Positions 23,860 through 32,192 of a DNA stretch of 47,676 bases are shown piece after piece. The notes under the pieces were generated by a model that saw only the letters and a program-made list of their open reading frames with translations, searched no databases and had not been told where the DNA came from. Each line of letters begins with the position of its first letter. Position 1 is the first letter of the stretch. The position numbers and the translations under genes are program-made. Source of the stretch: an uncultured Clostridium sp. (GTDB lineage Bacteria; Bacillota_A; Clostridia; TANB77; CAG-508); the NCBI GenBank assembly GCA_905200315.1, contig CAJKKA010000002.1, forward strand, positions 1-47,676, read 5' to 3'.

Positions 23860-25449
23860 ATGAATACAAACCCACAAGGATATGTAAGTTTTGTTTTACA
23901 TGCTCATCTTCCATTTATACATCATCCCGAAAGTGATGATTATTTAGAGGAGCAATGGCTTTTTGAAGCAATTTCAGAAACTTATATTCCACTTCTTACA
24001 AACTTTCAAAAATTAGTGGATGAAAATGTAGATTTTAGAATAACAATGTCTCTTACTCCTCCACTTTTAAATATGTTAGATAACAAATGTTTACAAAGAA
24101 AATATATAAAATATTTAAAACAACATATTGAACTTGCTACAAAAGAAGTTAAAAGAACTACCTACGATAATAGATTAAATGAACTTTCAAAATATTATTT
24201 TAATAGATATTCAAACGATTTGCATTTATTTAAAGATGTATATAATTGTAATTTAATAGAAGCTTTTAAGCATTTTCAAGATATTGGGGTTTTAGAAATA
24301 ATAACCTGTGGTGCTACACATGGTTATTTTCCTATTTTATATGTTAATGAAAATACAGTTAAAGCTCAAATTGCAGTTGGTGTAGAAACTTATAAAAAAT
24401 ATTTTGGAAAACAACCTCGTGGAATTTGGCTTCCTGAATGTGGCTATGTTCCAGAAGCTGATAAATACTTAAAAGAGTTTGGTATTGAATATGTTATAAC
24501 TGAAACTCATGGAATTTTATATGCAGATCCTACTCCTATTTATGGTACTTTTGCTCCAATAGTTTCTCCAACAGGAGTTGTTGCATTTGGTAGAGATACA
24601 GAATCTTCTCGACAAGTTTGGAGTTCTATAAACGGTTATCCAGGAGATTATAACTATAGAGAATTTTATAGAGATATAGGTTATGAAACAGATTATGATT
24701 ATATAAAACCATATATAGCTCACAATGGTGTTAGAGTTCACACAGGAATAAAATATTATAGAATTACAGGCGATACAGATAACAAAGATTATTACAACTT
24801 ACAATGGGCACAAGATTCTATTAACAAACAAACTGGCCATTTTTTCGATTGTAGATGTGAGCAAATAAGTAAAATTGCTCCACATATGAACAAACCACCT
24901 ATAATTTTATGCCCTTATGATGCTGAACTTTATGGTCATTGGTGGTATGAAGGTCCAGATTGGTTATATACTTTATTTAAAAAAATACATTATGATAAAT
25001 GTAATTTTGCACTTATTACACCTAGCGAATATATAGATAAATATCCAGAAATTCAAGAATGTACACCTTGCCGTTCTAGTTGGGGAGCAAATGGTTATAG
25101 TGAAGTATGGCTTAACCCTACAAATGATTATGCACATAAACATCTTCACGTTGCTGGAGATAGAATGGTTGAACTTGCACACCTTTACCCTAATGCAAAA
25201 GGAAAACTAAAAAAAGCGCTAAATCAATGTGCTAGAGAACTTTTACTTGCACAAAGCAGTGATTGGTTATTTATTATTACAAATGGAACAATGGTTGAAT
25301 ATGCGCATAAACGTATAAAAGACCATATTGGAAGATTTACAAAACTATATTATCAAATAAAAGAAAATAATATAGATGAAGAATTTTTAAAAGATATTTA
25401 TAAAAAAGATAGAATTTTTGAAGAAATAGATTATAATATTTATTATTAA
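23860..25449 (+). CDS. GH57 family alpha-glucan branching enzyme (DUF1957 type)
   Basis: A 529-residue glycoside hydrolase family 57 protein. Visible are the first motif HAHLPF (14-19), the nucleophile motif GIWLPECGY with Glu193, and the acid/base motif PYDAELYGHWWYEG with Asp354, followed by the C-terminal helical domain (SSDWLF...). Members of this subfamily form alpha-1,6 branches in alpha-glucan. Cytosolic, with no signal peptide. It follows the DUF4912 gene in one operon and ends at a strong terminator. Confidence 0.9.
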   Translation: MNTNPQGYVSFVLHAHLPFIHHPESDDYLEEQWLFEAISETYIPLLTNFQKLVDENVDFRITMSLTPPLLNMLDNKCLQRKYIKYLKQHIELATKEVKRTTYDNRLNELSKYYFNRYSNDLHLFKDVYNCNLIEAFKHFQDIGVLEIITCGATHGYFPILYVNENTVKAQIAVGVETYKKYFGKQPRGIWLPECGYVPEADKYLKEFGIEYVITETHGILYADPTPIYGTFAPIVSPTGVVAFGRDTESSRQVWSSINGYPGDYNYREFYRDIGYETDYDYIKPYIAHNGVRVHTGIKYYRITGDTDNKDYYNLQWAQDSINKQTGHFFDCRCEQISKIAPHMNKPPIILCPYDAELYGHWWYEGPDWLYTLFKKIHYDKCNFALITPSEYIDKYPEIQECTPCRSSWGANGYSEVWLNPTNDYAHKHLHVAGDRMVELAHLYPNAKGKLKKALNQCARELLLAQSSDWLFIITNGTMVEYAHKRIKDHIGRFTKLYYQIKENNIDEEFLKDIYKKDRIFEEIDYNIYY

Positions 25450-25455
25450 ACAAGG

Positions 25456-25486
25456 GCCCGGACATTAGTCCGGGCTTTCATTTTTT
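25456..25486 (+). terminator. terminator of the DUF4912-GH57 operon
   Basis: GCCCGGAC ATTA GTCCGGGC followed by TTTCATTTTTT; GC-rich eight-base-pair stem 6 bp after the stop. Confidence 0.9.
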
Positions 25487-25613
25487 AAATTTATATGTCA
25501 AATTCTTTCCAAACTTTATTATACAAGTTTCATATACACTTCTACTTTCATATTATATGTATAAGAAAAGGCTTTTAGTAGATACTATACATATAATTGG
25601 AGGGAATTTTTTT

Positions 25614-26462
25614 ATGAAATCTTTTGCAATAAAAAGCAATAATAATCAAATAAATAAATATCTGCTAAATAGCTTTGAAAATTACAATCTAGAAGATTTC
25701 AATATTTCTTATAAAAAATTTAAAATTTATAATAATATTATTTTACATTACAAAAATAAAAATACCACAGAATTTTATGATTGTTTCTGTGAAATTTTAA
25801 CAAATTGTATTATAAAATATTATGAAGAGTCTATCCTAAAGCAACTTATTACGCTAAACTATTTTTATTTTTCAAAAATAGAACAATCTATTATTTTAAA
25901 AAATTGTTTATCTTATTTAAAAGACATAAATAATTTAGAAAATATGACTCGTAGAGAAAACATTTATATATCTCTTTTAAAATATATTGATGAAAACAAA
26001 TCTTTTATTTTAGATGGTTTTGTTAATTTTAGGCTTGAAAATTATAAAAAAGTTCTTGAATATGTTGTAGATTTGAATGTAAATAATTTTCTAATAGAAA
26101 AAGAATACAATGAATTTGTAAGTTTATTAAAAATTTATATAAATTCTAAAAGTTCAGAATGCAATTGTTTGCATTTATTATACAAAAATGATAATGCCGT
26201 TTTACTTGATGAGAACTATAATCAAATTGATACCAAAAATTATTTATTAGATGCAAAGTATTTATCTGATATTAGTTTTTCTGAAAACGATTTTATATTA
26301 AATGCTCTTTTAACCTTACTTCCTAAAAAATTATATATTCATTTATTAACTAAAAGTGATGAATTTATAGAAACTTTAAAACTAATTTTTACAAATAGAA
26401 TCTCACTATGCAAACACTGTTCCTTATGTACTAAATATAAATATTTAAACAAAATCAAGTAG
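25614..26462 (+). CDS. ytxC: putative sporulation protein YtxC
   Basis: A 282-residue cytosolic protein with the YtxC pattern: FVNFRLENYKKVLEYVVDLNVN then FLIEKEYNEFVSLLKIYI in the middle, and a C-terminal LNALLTLLPKKLYIH block ending in a small cysteine cluster CKHCSLC. YtxC is conserved in spore formers; its biochemical role is unknown. The ATG at 25614 is chosen because GGAGG lies ten bases upstream, rather than an ATG at 25557 with no site. The last six codons (YLNKIK) lie in one arm of a 24-bp hairpin shared with the convergent gene. Confidence 0.85.
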   Translation: MKSFAIKSNNNQINKYLLNSFENYNLEDFNISYKKFKIYNNIILHYKNKNTTEFYDCFCEILTNCIIKYYEESILKQLITLNYFYFSKIEQSIILKNCLSYLKDINNLENMTRRENIYISLLKYIDENKSFILDGFVNFRLENYKKVLEYVVDLNVNNFLIEKEYNEFVSLLKIYINSKSSECNCLHLLYKNDNAVLLDENYNQIDTKNYLLDAKYLSDISFSENDFILNALLTLLPKKLYIHLLTKSDEFIETLKLIFTNRISLCKHCSLCTKYKYLNKIK

Positions 26463-26494
26463 AGGAAGCACCTCTACTTGATTTTGTTTAAATA
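26442..26494. terminator. 24-bp perfect hairpin, bidirectional terminator inside both gene ends
   Basis: Left arm 26442-26465 and right arm 26471-26494 are exact complements around the loop AAGCA. The arm encodes YLNKIK and a TAG stop in both directions, so it includes the 3' ends of ytxC and the convergent gene. AT-rich flanks suit termination in both directions. Confidence 0.9.
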
Positions 26495-26794
26495 AATTTT
26501 TGATACAGAAAAGGTAAAATTCTCCTTTGGATTACTTATATTACCTTTTTTATATATAATCATAAAATTTCTGCAATTACATATACATGGTTGTATTTCT
26601 TTCCATATATTTAATGGAAAATTATTTAATTTCATTCGCCATAATTCTTTAAGAATTATGTTTTCACATTCTTCTGCACTTTTTACTTTTAGAGCATTTT
26701 TCCGCTCTTTTAATGTAAGTTCTGAATTAATAAAAATTTTTAATACTTCATTTTCTCCATAAATTATTATTTCCTTTTTGTTAATTTCTATCAT
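26474..26794 (-). CDS. hypothetical protein, 106 residues
   Basis: Not recognised. The protein starts MIEINKKEIIIYGENEVLK, has KVKSAEECENIILKELWRMKL in the middle and a possible metal site CICNC near residue 71, followed by FMIIYKKGN. It has a clear ribosome site AAAGGAGG and codon use like its neighbours, so it is probably real. It converges on ytxC and its last codons share the terminator hairpin, ending in the same peptide YLNKIK. Confidence 0.65.
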   Translation of the reverse strand: MIEINKKEIIIYGENEVLKIFINSELTLKERKNALKVKSAEECENIILKELWRMKLNNFPLNIWKEIQPCICNCRNFMIIYKKGNISNPKENFTFSVSKIYLNKIK

Positions 26795-26876
26795 ATTGTT
26801 GCCTCCTTTAATTATTTATGGTATTTCTACAAGTTTTAAATATTGTATCATTTTTCTTTTGATTTGTCCAGCAGTG

Positions 26877-26906
26877 TTGATTTTATGTACACTTCCATGG
26901 TATAAT
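26877..26906 (+). promoter_or_regulatory. promoter of the coiled-coil protein gene
   Basis: TTGATT (26877-26882), 18-bp spacer, TATAAT (26901-26906), 51 bp before the ATG; AGGGAGG site follows. Confidence 0.65.
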
Positions 26907-26956
26907 TATGTTAATTTCATTATTGCAAGCAATTTACAACTAGGGAGGACAAATTT

Positions 26957-27802
26957 ATGAAAAAAACAACTGCTTTTATTATTTTTATACTTTTTGCATT
27001 TCTTTTAACTTTCAGCTCTATTAAGTTAGATATGAAAGAAAAAGAATATAGTACTTTAGAAAAAACTCATCAAACTTTGATTCAGGACTACAACAAATTA
27101 AAGTCCGAATCAAAAAAATTCGTAAATGATGAGAATCCAAAATTACGGAAGAAAGTTGAAAATCTGCAGAAAAAATTAGATTCTGAAAAGAAAAAAAATG
27201 CTTCTTTAAGCAAGAAATTAGAAGATGCTCAAAAAGAAAATGAAGAATCTAGCACAACGACCACATCATCTACCAATTATTTAAAAATTAAATATTGGTT
27301 TGATGATAAAAACTACACTCTTTCGGACGAAGAGCAAAAACTTTATAAGGACCCTTACTTAAGTAAGAAGGTTTCTAGTAAACGTGTTTTTGTCTCTTCA
27401 ACAATATCTGAAGAGCAACTTGAAAATGGTCAAACCGTTTATTCGGGTATGACCTCTAAAGGATTAGTATATTCCAGCAGTTATATAGACTTAAGCCAAC
27501 TGGAGTCTACTGATTATTCAGTTTCATCAGCGGCCATTTCTTCGGAAGAAAACGAAAAGTATAAAAAAATTCGTTTTTATAAAACTGAGGAAAAACGACT
27601 AGGAGAAGAGTCAGAGCAGAAGTGGTACTCTGATTACACCTTATCGCAGGAAGTGAAAGATTCCAAATACCTTAGAATTGTATCCGAGGTAGATGATTTC
27701 ATAGCTTCTAACGGAGTACAACTTTACTGTGCTCTTACCAAAGATGGAGATATTGTGTATATGCATGAATCTCCAAATCTTGAAACTATTAATGAAGAAT
27801 AA
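26957..27802 (+). CDS. membrane-anchored coiled-coil protein of unknown function
   Basis: 281 residues. Residues 5-23 are hydrophobic (AFIIFILFAFLLTF), a signal anchor or uncleaved signal. Residues about 28-95 are a heptad-rich coiled coil (LRKKVENLQKKL, NASLSKKLEDAQKE). A Ser/Thr linker leads to a globular C-terminus with two similar segments: WFDDKNYTLSDEEQKLYKD and WYSDYTLSQEVKDSKYL, a possible internal repeat. No family recognised. Codons such as CGG, CTG, TCG and GCG-type choices are more frequent than in neighbours, hinting at transfer. It has its own promoter and terminator. Confidence 0.75.
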   Translation: MKKTTAFIIFILFAFLLTFSSIKLDMKEKEYSTLEKTHQTLIQDYNKLKSESKKFVNDENPKLRKKVENLQKKLDSEKKKNASLSKKLEDAQKENEESSTTTTSSTNYLKIKYWFDDKNYTLSDEEQKLYKDPYLSKKVSSKRVFVSSTISEEQLENGQTVYSGMTSKGLVYSSSYIDLSQLESTDYSVSSAAISSEENEKYKKIRFYKTEEKRLGEESEQKWYSDYTLSQEVKDSKYLRIVSEVDDFIASNGVQLYCALTKDGDIVYMHESPNLETINEE

Positions 27803-27815
27803 AAAAATTGCTTGC

Positions 27816-27848
27816 AAAACAGCCCTGTAATTTAGGGCTGTTTTATTT
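27816..27848 (+). terminator. terminator of the coiled-coil protein gene
   Basis: AAAACAGCCCT / AGGGCTGTTTT with a seven-base loop and a T-rich tail; also able to act for gpr on the minus strand, whose stop is at 27848. Confidence 0.88.
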
Positions 27849-28783
27849 TACAAAGACATGTTTATTCCTCTGGCAACAATACTGCTCATATTGTCTATTA
27901 ATTCATCTATTTCTTTTGGTGTTACTATCATATTATATTCATTTGGTATTAAGGCCGATTTTATTTCTTCGTAATTATCTTGTTCTTTTAATTTATTTAG
28001 ATATTCATTTGATTGAGCTTCATCTTGCAATTTTCCTATAAACAAATCTAAACAATCATTTACAAGAACTGCACTTTCTACAACTGTTGGTATTCCCATT
28101 GCAATTACAGGAATTCCTAAACTGCTTTCGCTTATTTCTTTTCTTGTATTTCCTACTCCTGCACCTGGCACTATTCCAGTATCTGATATTTGAATGGTTT
28201 TGCTTATTCTATCTATACTTCTTGAAGCTAAACTATCTATTACAATTAATAATTTTGGTTTTGTTTTTTCTACAATTCCCTCTAGTACTTCTAAAGTTTC
28301 TATTCCAGTTGTTCCTAAAACTCCTGGAGATATTGCACTTACAGGTCTTGCATCTTCTTCTATATATTCTGGAAAATATTTTATAATGTGTCTTGTTACA
28401 TCAATATCATTAATTACTTTTGGACCTAATGCATCTGGTGTTACATATATATTTCCTAACCCTACTACTAAAATTTCATCTTGAGAATCTGTGTGTTTAT
28501 TTATAAGTTCTTTCAATTCTTTAGAAACTATTTCGGCTGATTGTTGTAATTCATCACTATCTATTATTTTTATATTTTTTATATCAATAGTAATATAATC
28601 TCCTATTGGCTTTCCAATTGCCTTTTCTCCCTCTTCACTTGTAATTTTTACCTTTGTAATTTTTAAATTTTCATTAATTTCTTCATTTTCTACATCTATT
28701 CCTTCTATATTATCATCTAATTTATTTGCTTTTTTATACAAATCTCTTCTTTCATCTGCTAAATCTGTTCTAAAATTAAACAT
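27848..28783 (-). CDS. gpr: GPR endopeptidase (spore protease)
   Basis: Degrades small acid-soluble proteins when spores germinate. The 311-residue protein begins with FRTDLADERRD, the propeptide/cleavage region typical of GPR, and contains VVGLGNIYVTPDALGP, AISPGVLGTTGIET, LIVIDSLASRS and GIVPGAGVGNTRKE, all conserved in the family. Made in the forespore as a zymogen (family knowledge). AAGGAGG precedes the start, and this site can be partly paired in an upstream hairpin (28791-28834). Confidence 0.95.
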   Translation of the reverse strand: MFNFRTDLADERRDLYKKANKLDDNIEGIDVENEEINENLKITKVKITSEEGEKAIGKPIGDYITIDIKNIKIIDSDELQQSAEIVSKELKELINKHTDSQDEILVVGLGNIYVTPDALGPKVINDIDVTRHIIKYFPEYIEEDARPVSAISPGVLGTTGIETLEVLEGIVEKTKPKLLIVIDSLASRSIDRISKTIQISDTGIVPGAGVGNTRKEISESSLGIPVIAMGIPTVVESAVLVNDCLDLFIGKLQDEAQSNEYLNKLKEQDNYEEIKSALIPNEYNMIVTPKEIDELIDNMSSIVARGINMSL

Positions 28784-28790
28784 AAAAAAC

Positions 28791-28834
28791 CTCCTTAATC
28801 AAATTTACTTTATTATATTTTTTGATTAAGAAGA
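28791..28834 (-). promoter_or_regulatory. hairpin overlapping the gpr ribosome binding site
   Basis: On the minus strand CTTCTTAATCAAA pairs with TTTGATTAAGGAG through one G-U pair, so the GGAG of the gpr site is in the stem. It might limit translation or be a simple inverted repeat. Confidence 0.4.
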
Positions 28835-28914
28835 TTTTTTTATTCAGTTTTATTTAATTTAATATTTCATATTCAAAATTTTCTAGAAATTCTGCATATT
28901 TTTTAAGTTTTTTA

Positions 28915-30171
28915 TTATTTTTTATAATTTTCTTTATTTGTTTGTCTTTGTCTTGCTATTGCTAAAGAATTTGCTTTTACGTCATCTGTAATTGTTGATC
29001 CTGCACCAACTGTTACATTGTTATCTATTTTTACTGGTGCTACAAAATTCACATTTGATCCTACAAAACAGTTATCTCCAATTATTGTTTTATTTTTATT
29101 TTTACCATCATAATTACATGTTATTGTTCCACAGCCTATGTTTGTTCCTTTGCCAATTTCGCAATCTCCCATATATGATAAGTGTGGCACTTTTGTTCCT
29201 TCTCCTATAATTGCTTTTTTTATTTCTACAAAACTTCCTATTTTTACGTTATCTGCTAGTCTGCATCCTTCTCTTACGTAACTGTTTGGACCTATTTCAC
29301 AGTCATTTCCTATTTTTACATTAGATTTTATTGTAGTATTTGGGTGTATTACTGTATCTACTCCTATTTCTACATCATCATATATATATGTGGTATCTAT
29401 ATCTTCTATAGTTACACCATTTTTCATATATTCAGTATTAATTCTTTTTTGTAAAATTTTTGTTACCATTTCTAATTGCATTCTATCATTAACACCTAAA
29501 ATTTCTGTATTATCTTTTACTGTTATTGCTCCTGTACGTAGCCCTTTATCATTCATTATTTTTATAACGTCTGTTAAGTAATATTCTCCTTGTGCGTTAT
29601 TTGGTGTTAATTCTTTTAATGCTATTAATAGTTCTTCTATATCGAAACAATAAATTCCTGCATTTATTTCTTGAATTTTCTTTTGCTCTTCTGTTGCATC
29701 TTTTTCTTCTACTATTCCCTTAACATTTCCACCTTCATCTCTTACTATTCTCCCATAGCCTGTTGGATTTTCATATTTTGCAGATAAAAGTGTTGCACAT
29801 TCTTTATTTTCTATAGATTTATTTAATAGTTTTTCAATTGTCTCTGGTCTTAAAATTGGAACATCTCCATTTAATACTAAAACTTTTCCCTTTTTGCCTT
29901 CTAAATATTTTGTAGCTTGCATTACAGCATGCCCTGTTCCTTTCATTTCTTCTTGAACAGCATATTTTACACTATCTCCTAAAACCTCTTGAACTTGTTC
30001 TTTTAAATAACCTACTACAGCTATTACATCGTCTATTCCAGCCTTTTTTGTTGTTTCTACGGCTCTTTTTACTAATTCTTTTCCATAAATTTTATGTACT
30101 AATTTAGATTTATTTGATTTCATTCTAGTGCCTTTTCCGGCAGCTAACATTATTGCAATTGTTTCTTCCAT
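28915..30171 (-). CDS. glmU: bifunctional UDP-GlcNAc pyrophosphorylase / glucosamine-1-P acetyltransferase
   Basis: Last two steps to UDP-N-acetylglucosamine for peptidoglycan. The N-terminal domain starts AIMLAAGKGTRMKS (uridylyltransferase loop) with VLNGDVPIL and EINAGIYCFD; the C-terminal left-handed beta helix shows hexapeptide repeats and the acetyltransferase motif PHLSYMGDCEIG, then TITCNYDGKNK. The C-terminal ALAIARQRQTNKE-type end is present, so the 418-residue protein is complete though a little short (about 456 usual). Start at 30171 has AAAGGA upstream; an upstream in-frame ATG at 30243 lacks a site. Confidence 0.95.
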   Translation of the reverse strand: MEETIAIMLAAGKGTRMKSNKSKLVHKIYGKELVKRAVETTKKAGIDDVIAVVGYLKEQVQEVLGDSVKYAVQEEMKGTGHAVMQATKYLEGKKGKVLVLNGDVPILRPETIEKLLNKSIENKECATLLSAKYENPTGYGRIVRDEGGNVKGIVEEKDATEEQKKIQEINAGIYCFDIEELLIALKELTPNNAQGEYYLTDVIKIMNDKGLRTGAITVKDNTEILGVNDRMQLEMVTKILQKRINTEYMKNGVTIEDIDTTYIYDDVEIGVDTVIHPNTTIKSNVKIGNDCEIGPNSYVREGCRLADNVKIGSFVEIKKAIIGEGTKVPHLSYMGDCEIGKGTNIGCGTITCNYDGKNKNKTIIGDNCFVGSNVNFVAPVKIDNNVTVGAGSTITDDVKANSLAIARQRQTNKENYKK

Positions 30172-30205
30172 TTTAATACGTCCTTTCTTTATAAAAACTT
30201 TTTGT

Positions 30206-30234
30206 ATTCTATCATATGAGTATTTATTTTGCAA
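30206..30234 (-). promoter_or_regulatory. glmU promoter
   Basis: TTGCAA (30229-30234), 17-bp spacer, TAGAAT (30206-30211), the same hexamers as the gap promoter, 35 bp before the start codon. It overlaps the longer reading of the gene, supporting the shorter start. Confidence 0.65.
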
Positions 30235-30268
30235 ATGTGACAAATTTTTAATTTATAAAATTAATTTA

Positions 30269-30409
30269 AGGGTAAAATAATAATTAAGATTAAATTTCGC
30301 AAAGCAAGTGGGGACCTTTCCGGCATTCTTCAAAATTCTTTGAATTTTGTTAGAAGGACGTGAATGGGGAGCTTTGATGAAATTTTAGATTAATTCATTA
30401 TTTTACCCT
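30269..30409. repeat. 141-bp structured inverted-repeat element, copy B
   Basis: Same length as copy A (3050-3190). Its ends are AGGGTAAAATAAT and the exact complement, which differ from copy A's ends yet still pair. It lies between the divergent glmU and DUF4116 genes. Confidence 0.85.
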
Positions 30410-30445
30410 ATAAATCTTTTTAATTAAAAAAGCTCCTATGTTTTA

Positions 30446-30474
30446 TTGACTAGAAATTTATATTATTTTATAAT
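30446..30474 (+). promoter_or_regulatory. promoter of the DUF4116 gene
   Basis: TTGACT (30446-30451), 17-bp spacer, TATAAT (30469-30474), followed by AAGGAG ten bases before the ATG at 30511. Confidence 0.65.
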
Positions 30475-30510
30475 TATGTTTAGATTTAATTTTTAAGGAG
30501 TATGATTTTT

Positions 30511-31042
30511 ATGCCAGAACCAAAAGAAGTTACTGATATGAGAAATAATTCTACTAACAGAGATTATGTACTTGCTGCTGTTCAAGTACAACGGTAGTTT
30601 ATTAGATTATGCAGATAATTCTTTTAAAGATGATAAAGAAATTGTTTTTGCTGCTGTTAAGAATAATCCAGAAGCTCTTGAATTTGCTAGTGATAGATTA
30701 AAAAATGATAGAGAAATTGTTTTTGAATCTGTTAGCCGAGTTGGTTGGACTTACTGCTACACTGGAGAAAAACTCTTAGATGATAAAGAACTTTTAATGG
30801 CTGGTTTAAAAGTTTCTGGTCAAATTCTATATTTTGCAACCCAACAATTAAGAGACGATAAAGAAGTAGTAACTGCAGCCGTTACTAATAAACCAATTAT
30901 TGTAAAATATGCCAGCAAAAGATTGCTTTCGGATTTAGATATTGCAAAGTTGGTTTTATCCAAAAATAAAAAATGTTATGAATTTTTAGATGATTCTATA
31001 AAAGATAATGAAGAAATAATTAATATTATGAAAGAAGAATAA
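30511..31042 (+). pseudogene. DUF4116 repeat protein, single-base frameshift
   Basis: Translation from ATG 30511 (MPEPKEVTDMRNNSTNRDYVLAAVQ) stops at a TAG at 30595-30597. The rest continues in the next frame as YNGSLLDYADNSFKDDKEIV and through 31042. Removing one G in CAAGTACAAC restores VQYNGS and one continuous 176-residue protein with DUF4116-like repeats (LKNDREIVFESV, LRDDKEVVTAAV, LLSDLDIAKLVL). Promoter, ribosome site and terminator are all intact, so a recent mutation, assembly error or programmed shift are the options. Function of DUF4116 proteins is unknown. Confidence 0.8.
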
Positions 31043-31046
31043 AACA

Positions 31047-31063
31047 GGCGACCATTGGTCGCC
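31047..31063 (+). terminator. terminator after the DUF4116 gene (palindromic repeat, copy 12)
   Basis: GGCGACCATTGGTCGCC then TTTAATTT, 5 bp after the stop; also the convergent end of the gene at 31065. It shares its core with copy 10 at 21578. Confidence 0.7.
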
Positions 31064-31064
31064 T

Positions 31065-31745
31065 TTAATTTATTGTTGTTCCTGTTGCACCTGTTCCAAC
31101 TACGGCTTCCTGCAAAGATCTCCACGTATTACATCCTACTATTCCATCTGCAGTTAAACCTACTCTTCTTTGATATGCTTTTACTGCATTTTCTGTTGCA
31201 GCTCCAAAAATTCCATCTAATCCATTTGTTCTATATCCTAATGTGTTTAAATCATCTTGTGCAATACATACATAATTACTTATACTTCCTCTTCTTAAAG
31301 TTGGGAATCCTCCTGATGAACATGCTGGTTTTCCAAATCTTTTATCAAAATGCACCCACGTAGGTGTTAATGATATTGGTTCTACATATGTCCATAGTCT
31401 TGAGTTATTTACACTATTCCATAGTGTTCGCCTACCACTACTTGTTAAATTTTGTCCAACATCAAATGCAACTCCTGAATAGTGCTGTGATTGATCTCCA
31501 TGACCTCCCTCATATGGTCTTTTAAATGCAAATCCAACTTTTATTGGTCTTCCATATATATATCTTTGACTATTCCAACTTTGCATACATCTTTTTGTTG
31601 TCCATAAAATATTACTTTTACTTGAACCTCTAAATTCCTTTACTAATAATGTTCTATTTGTATTATATGGCATTGCTTCGTTTTCTCCTCTAATGTACGT
31701 TTCCATTCTATCTGAATCATTATTAAATACTAATATTCTTGCCAT
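31065..31745 (-). CDS. M15-like peptidase domain plus peptidoglycan-binding domain
   Basis: 226 residues. The N-terminal part contains GDQSQHYSGVAFDVG and PTWVHFD, giving His88, Asp95 and His132 in the SxHxxGxAxD...H pattern of M15/VanY-like zinc peptidases. Residues about 150-215 are a PG_binding_1 domain (QDDLNTLGYRTNGLDGIFG, AVKAYQRRVGLTADGIVG). It therefore probably cuts or binds peptidoglycan, for example the spore cortex or as an endolysin relative. It has no signal peptide, so export would need lysis, the mother cell or another path. GGAGG precedes the start. Confidence 0.8.
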   Translation of the reverse strand: MARILVFNNDSDRMETYIRGENEAMPYNTNRTLLVKEFRGSSKSNILWTTKRCMQSWNSQRYIYGRPIKVGFAFKRPYEGGHGDQSQHYSGVAFDVGQNLTSSGRRTLWNSVNNSRLWTYVEPISLTPTWVHFDKRFGKPACSSGGFPTLRRGSISNYVCIAQDDLNTLGYRTNGLDGIFGAATENAVKAYQRRVGLTADGIVGCNTWRSLQEAVVGTGATGTTIN

Positions 31746-31812
31746 AATATACCTCCATAATATATTCTTCTAATATATTATGAATAAATTCATATTTTTG
31801 ACAAAAGAAAAC

Positions 31813-31847
31813 CCCCAACAGAAAATATAATATATTTTCTGTTGGGG
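31813..31847 (-). terminator. terminator of the 81-residue gene
   Basis: CCCCAACAGAAAATATA pairs with its complement; on the minus strand the stem is followed by GTTTTCTTTT, 10 bp after the stop at 31857. Confidence 0.88.
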
Positions 31848-31856
31848 ACGAAAAAA

Positions 31857-32102
31857 CTATTTTTCAAAAATTTTTTTAACTGCTTCTTCTGTGAAGTCGC
31901 AGTTTGTTGAACTACCGATATTATTCTCTATAAAACGCCACGCGTCCTGGTAGTTCTTGATACTGCTAGCTGGAATACTTTCTATAAATTCTCTTTTTCC
32001 TTTTTCGTAAAAAGCTAATTCCAGATTTTCTTCATGCCTTCGGCTTACTTCCAGCCGATAACCTCTAGAAATTACGACTCCTTTATCTTTTACTATAATC
32101 AT
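31857..32102 (-). CDS. hypothetical protein, 81 residues
   Basis: Not recognised. A small acidic/basic soluble protein with VISRGYRLEVSRRHEENLELAFYEKG and a helical C-terminus (DAWRFIENNIG, TEEAVKKIFEK). AAAGGAGG lies before the start and a strong terminator follows, so it is an independent small gene. GC content is a little higher than its neighbours. Confidence 0.65.
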   Translation of the reverse strand: MIIVKDKGVVISRGYRLEVSRRHEENLELAFYEKGKREFIESIPASSIKNYQDAWRFIENNIGSSTNCDFTEEAVKKIFEK

Positions 32103-32192
32103 ATTATTTGCCTCCTTTACTTAAAAGAAACATTGTTAAAAAGTAACTTTTACAATTATATCACTTTTTATATAATATGTAAACCTTTTCAT

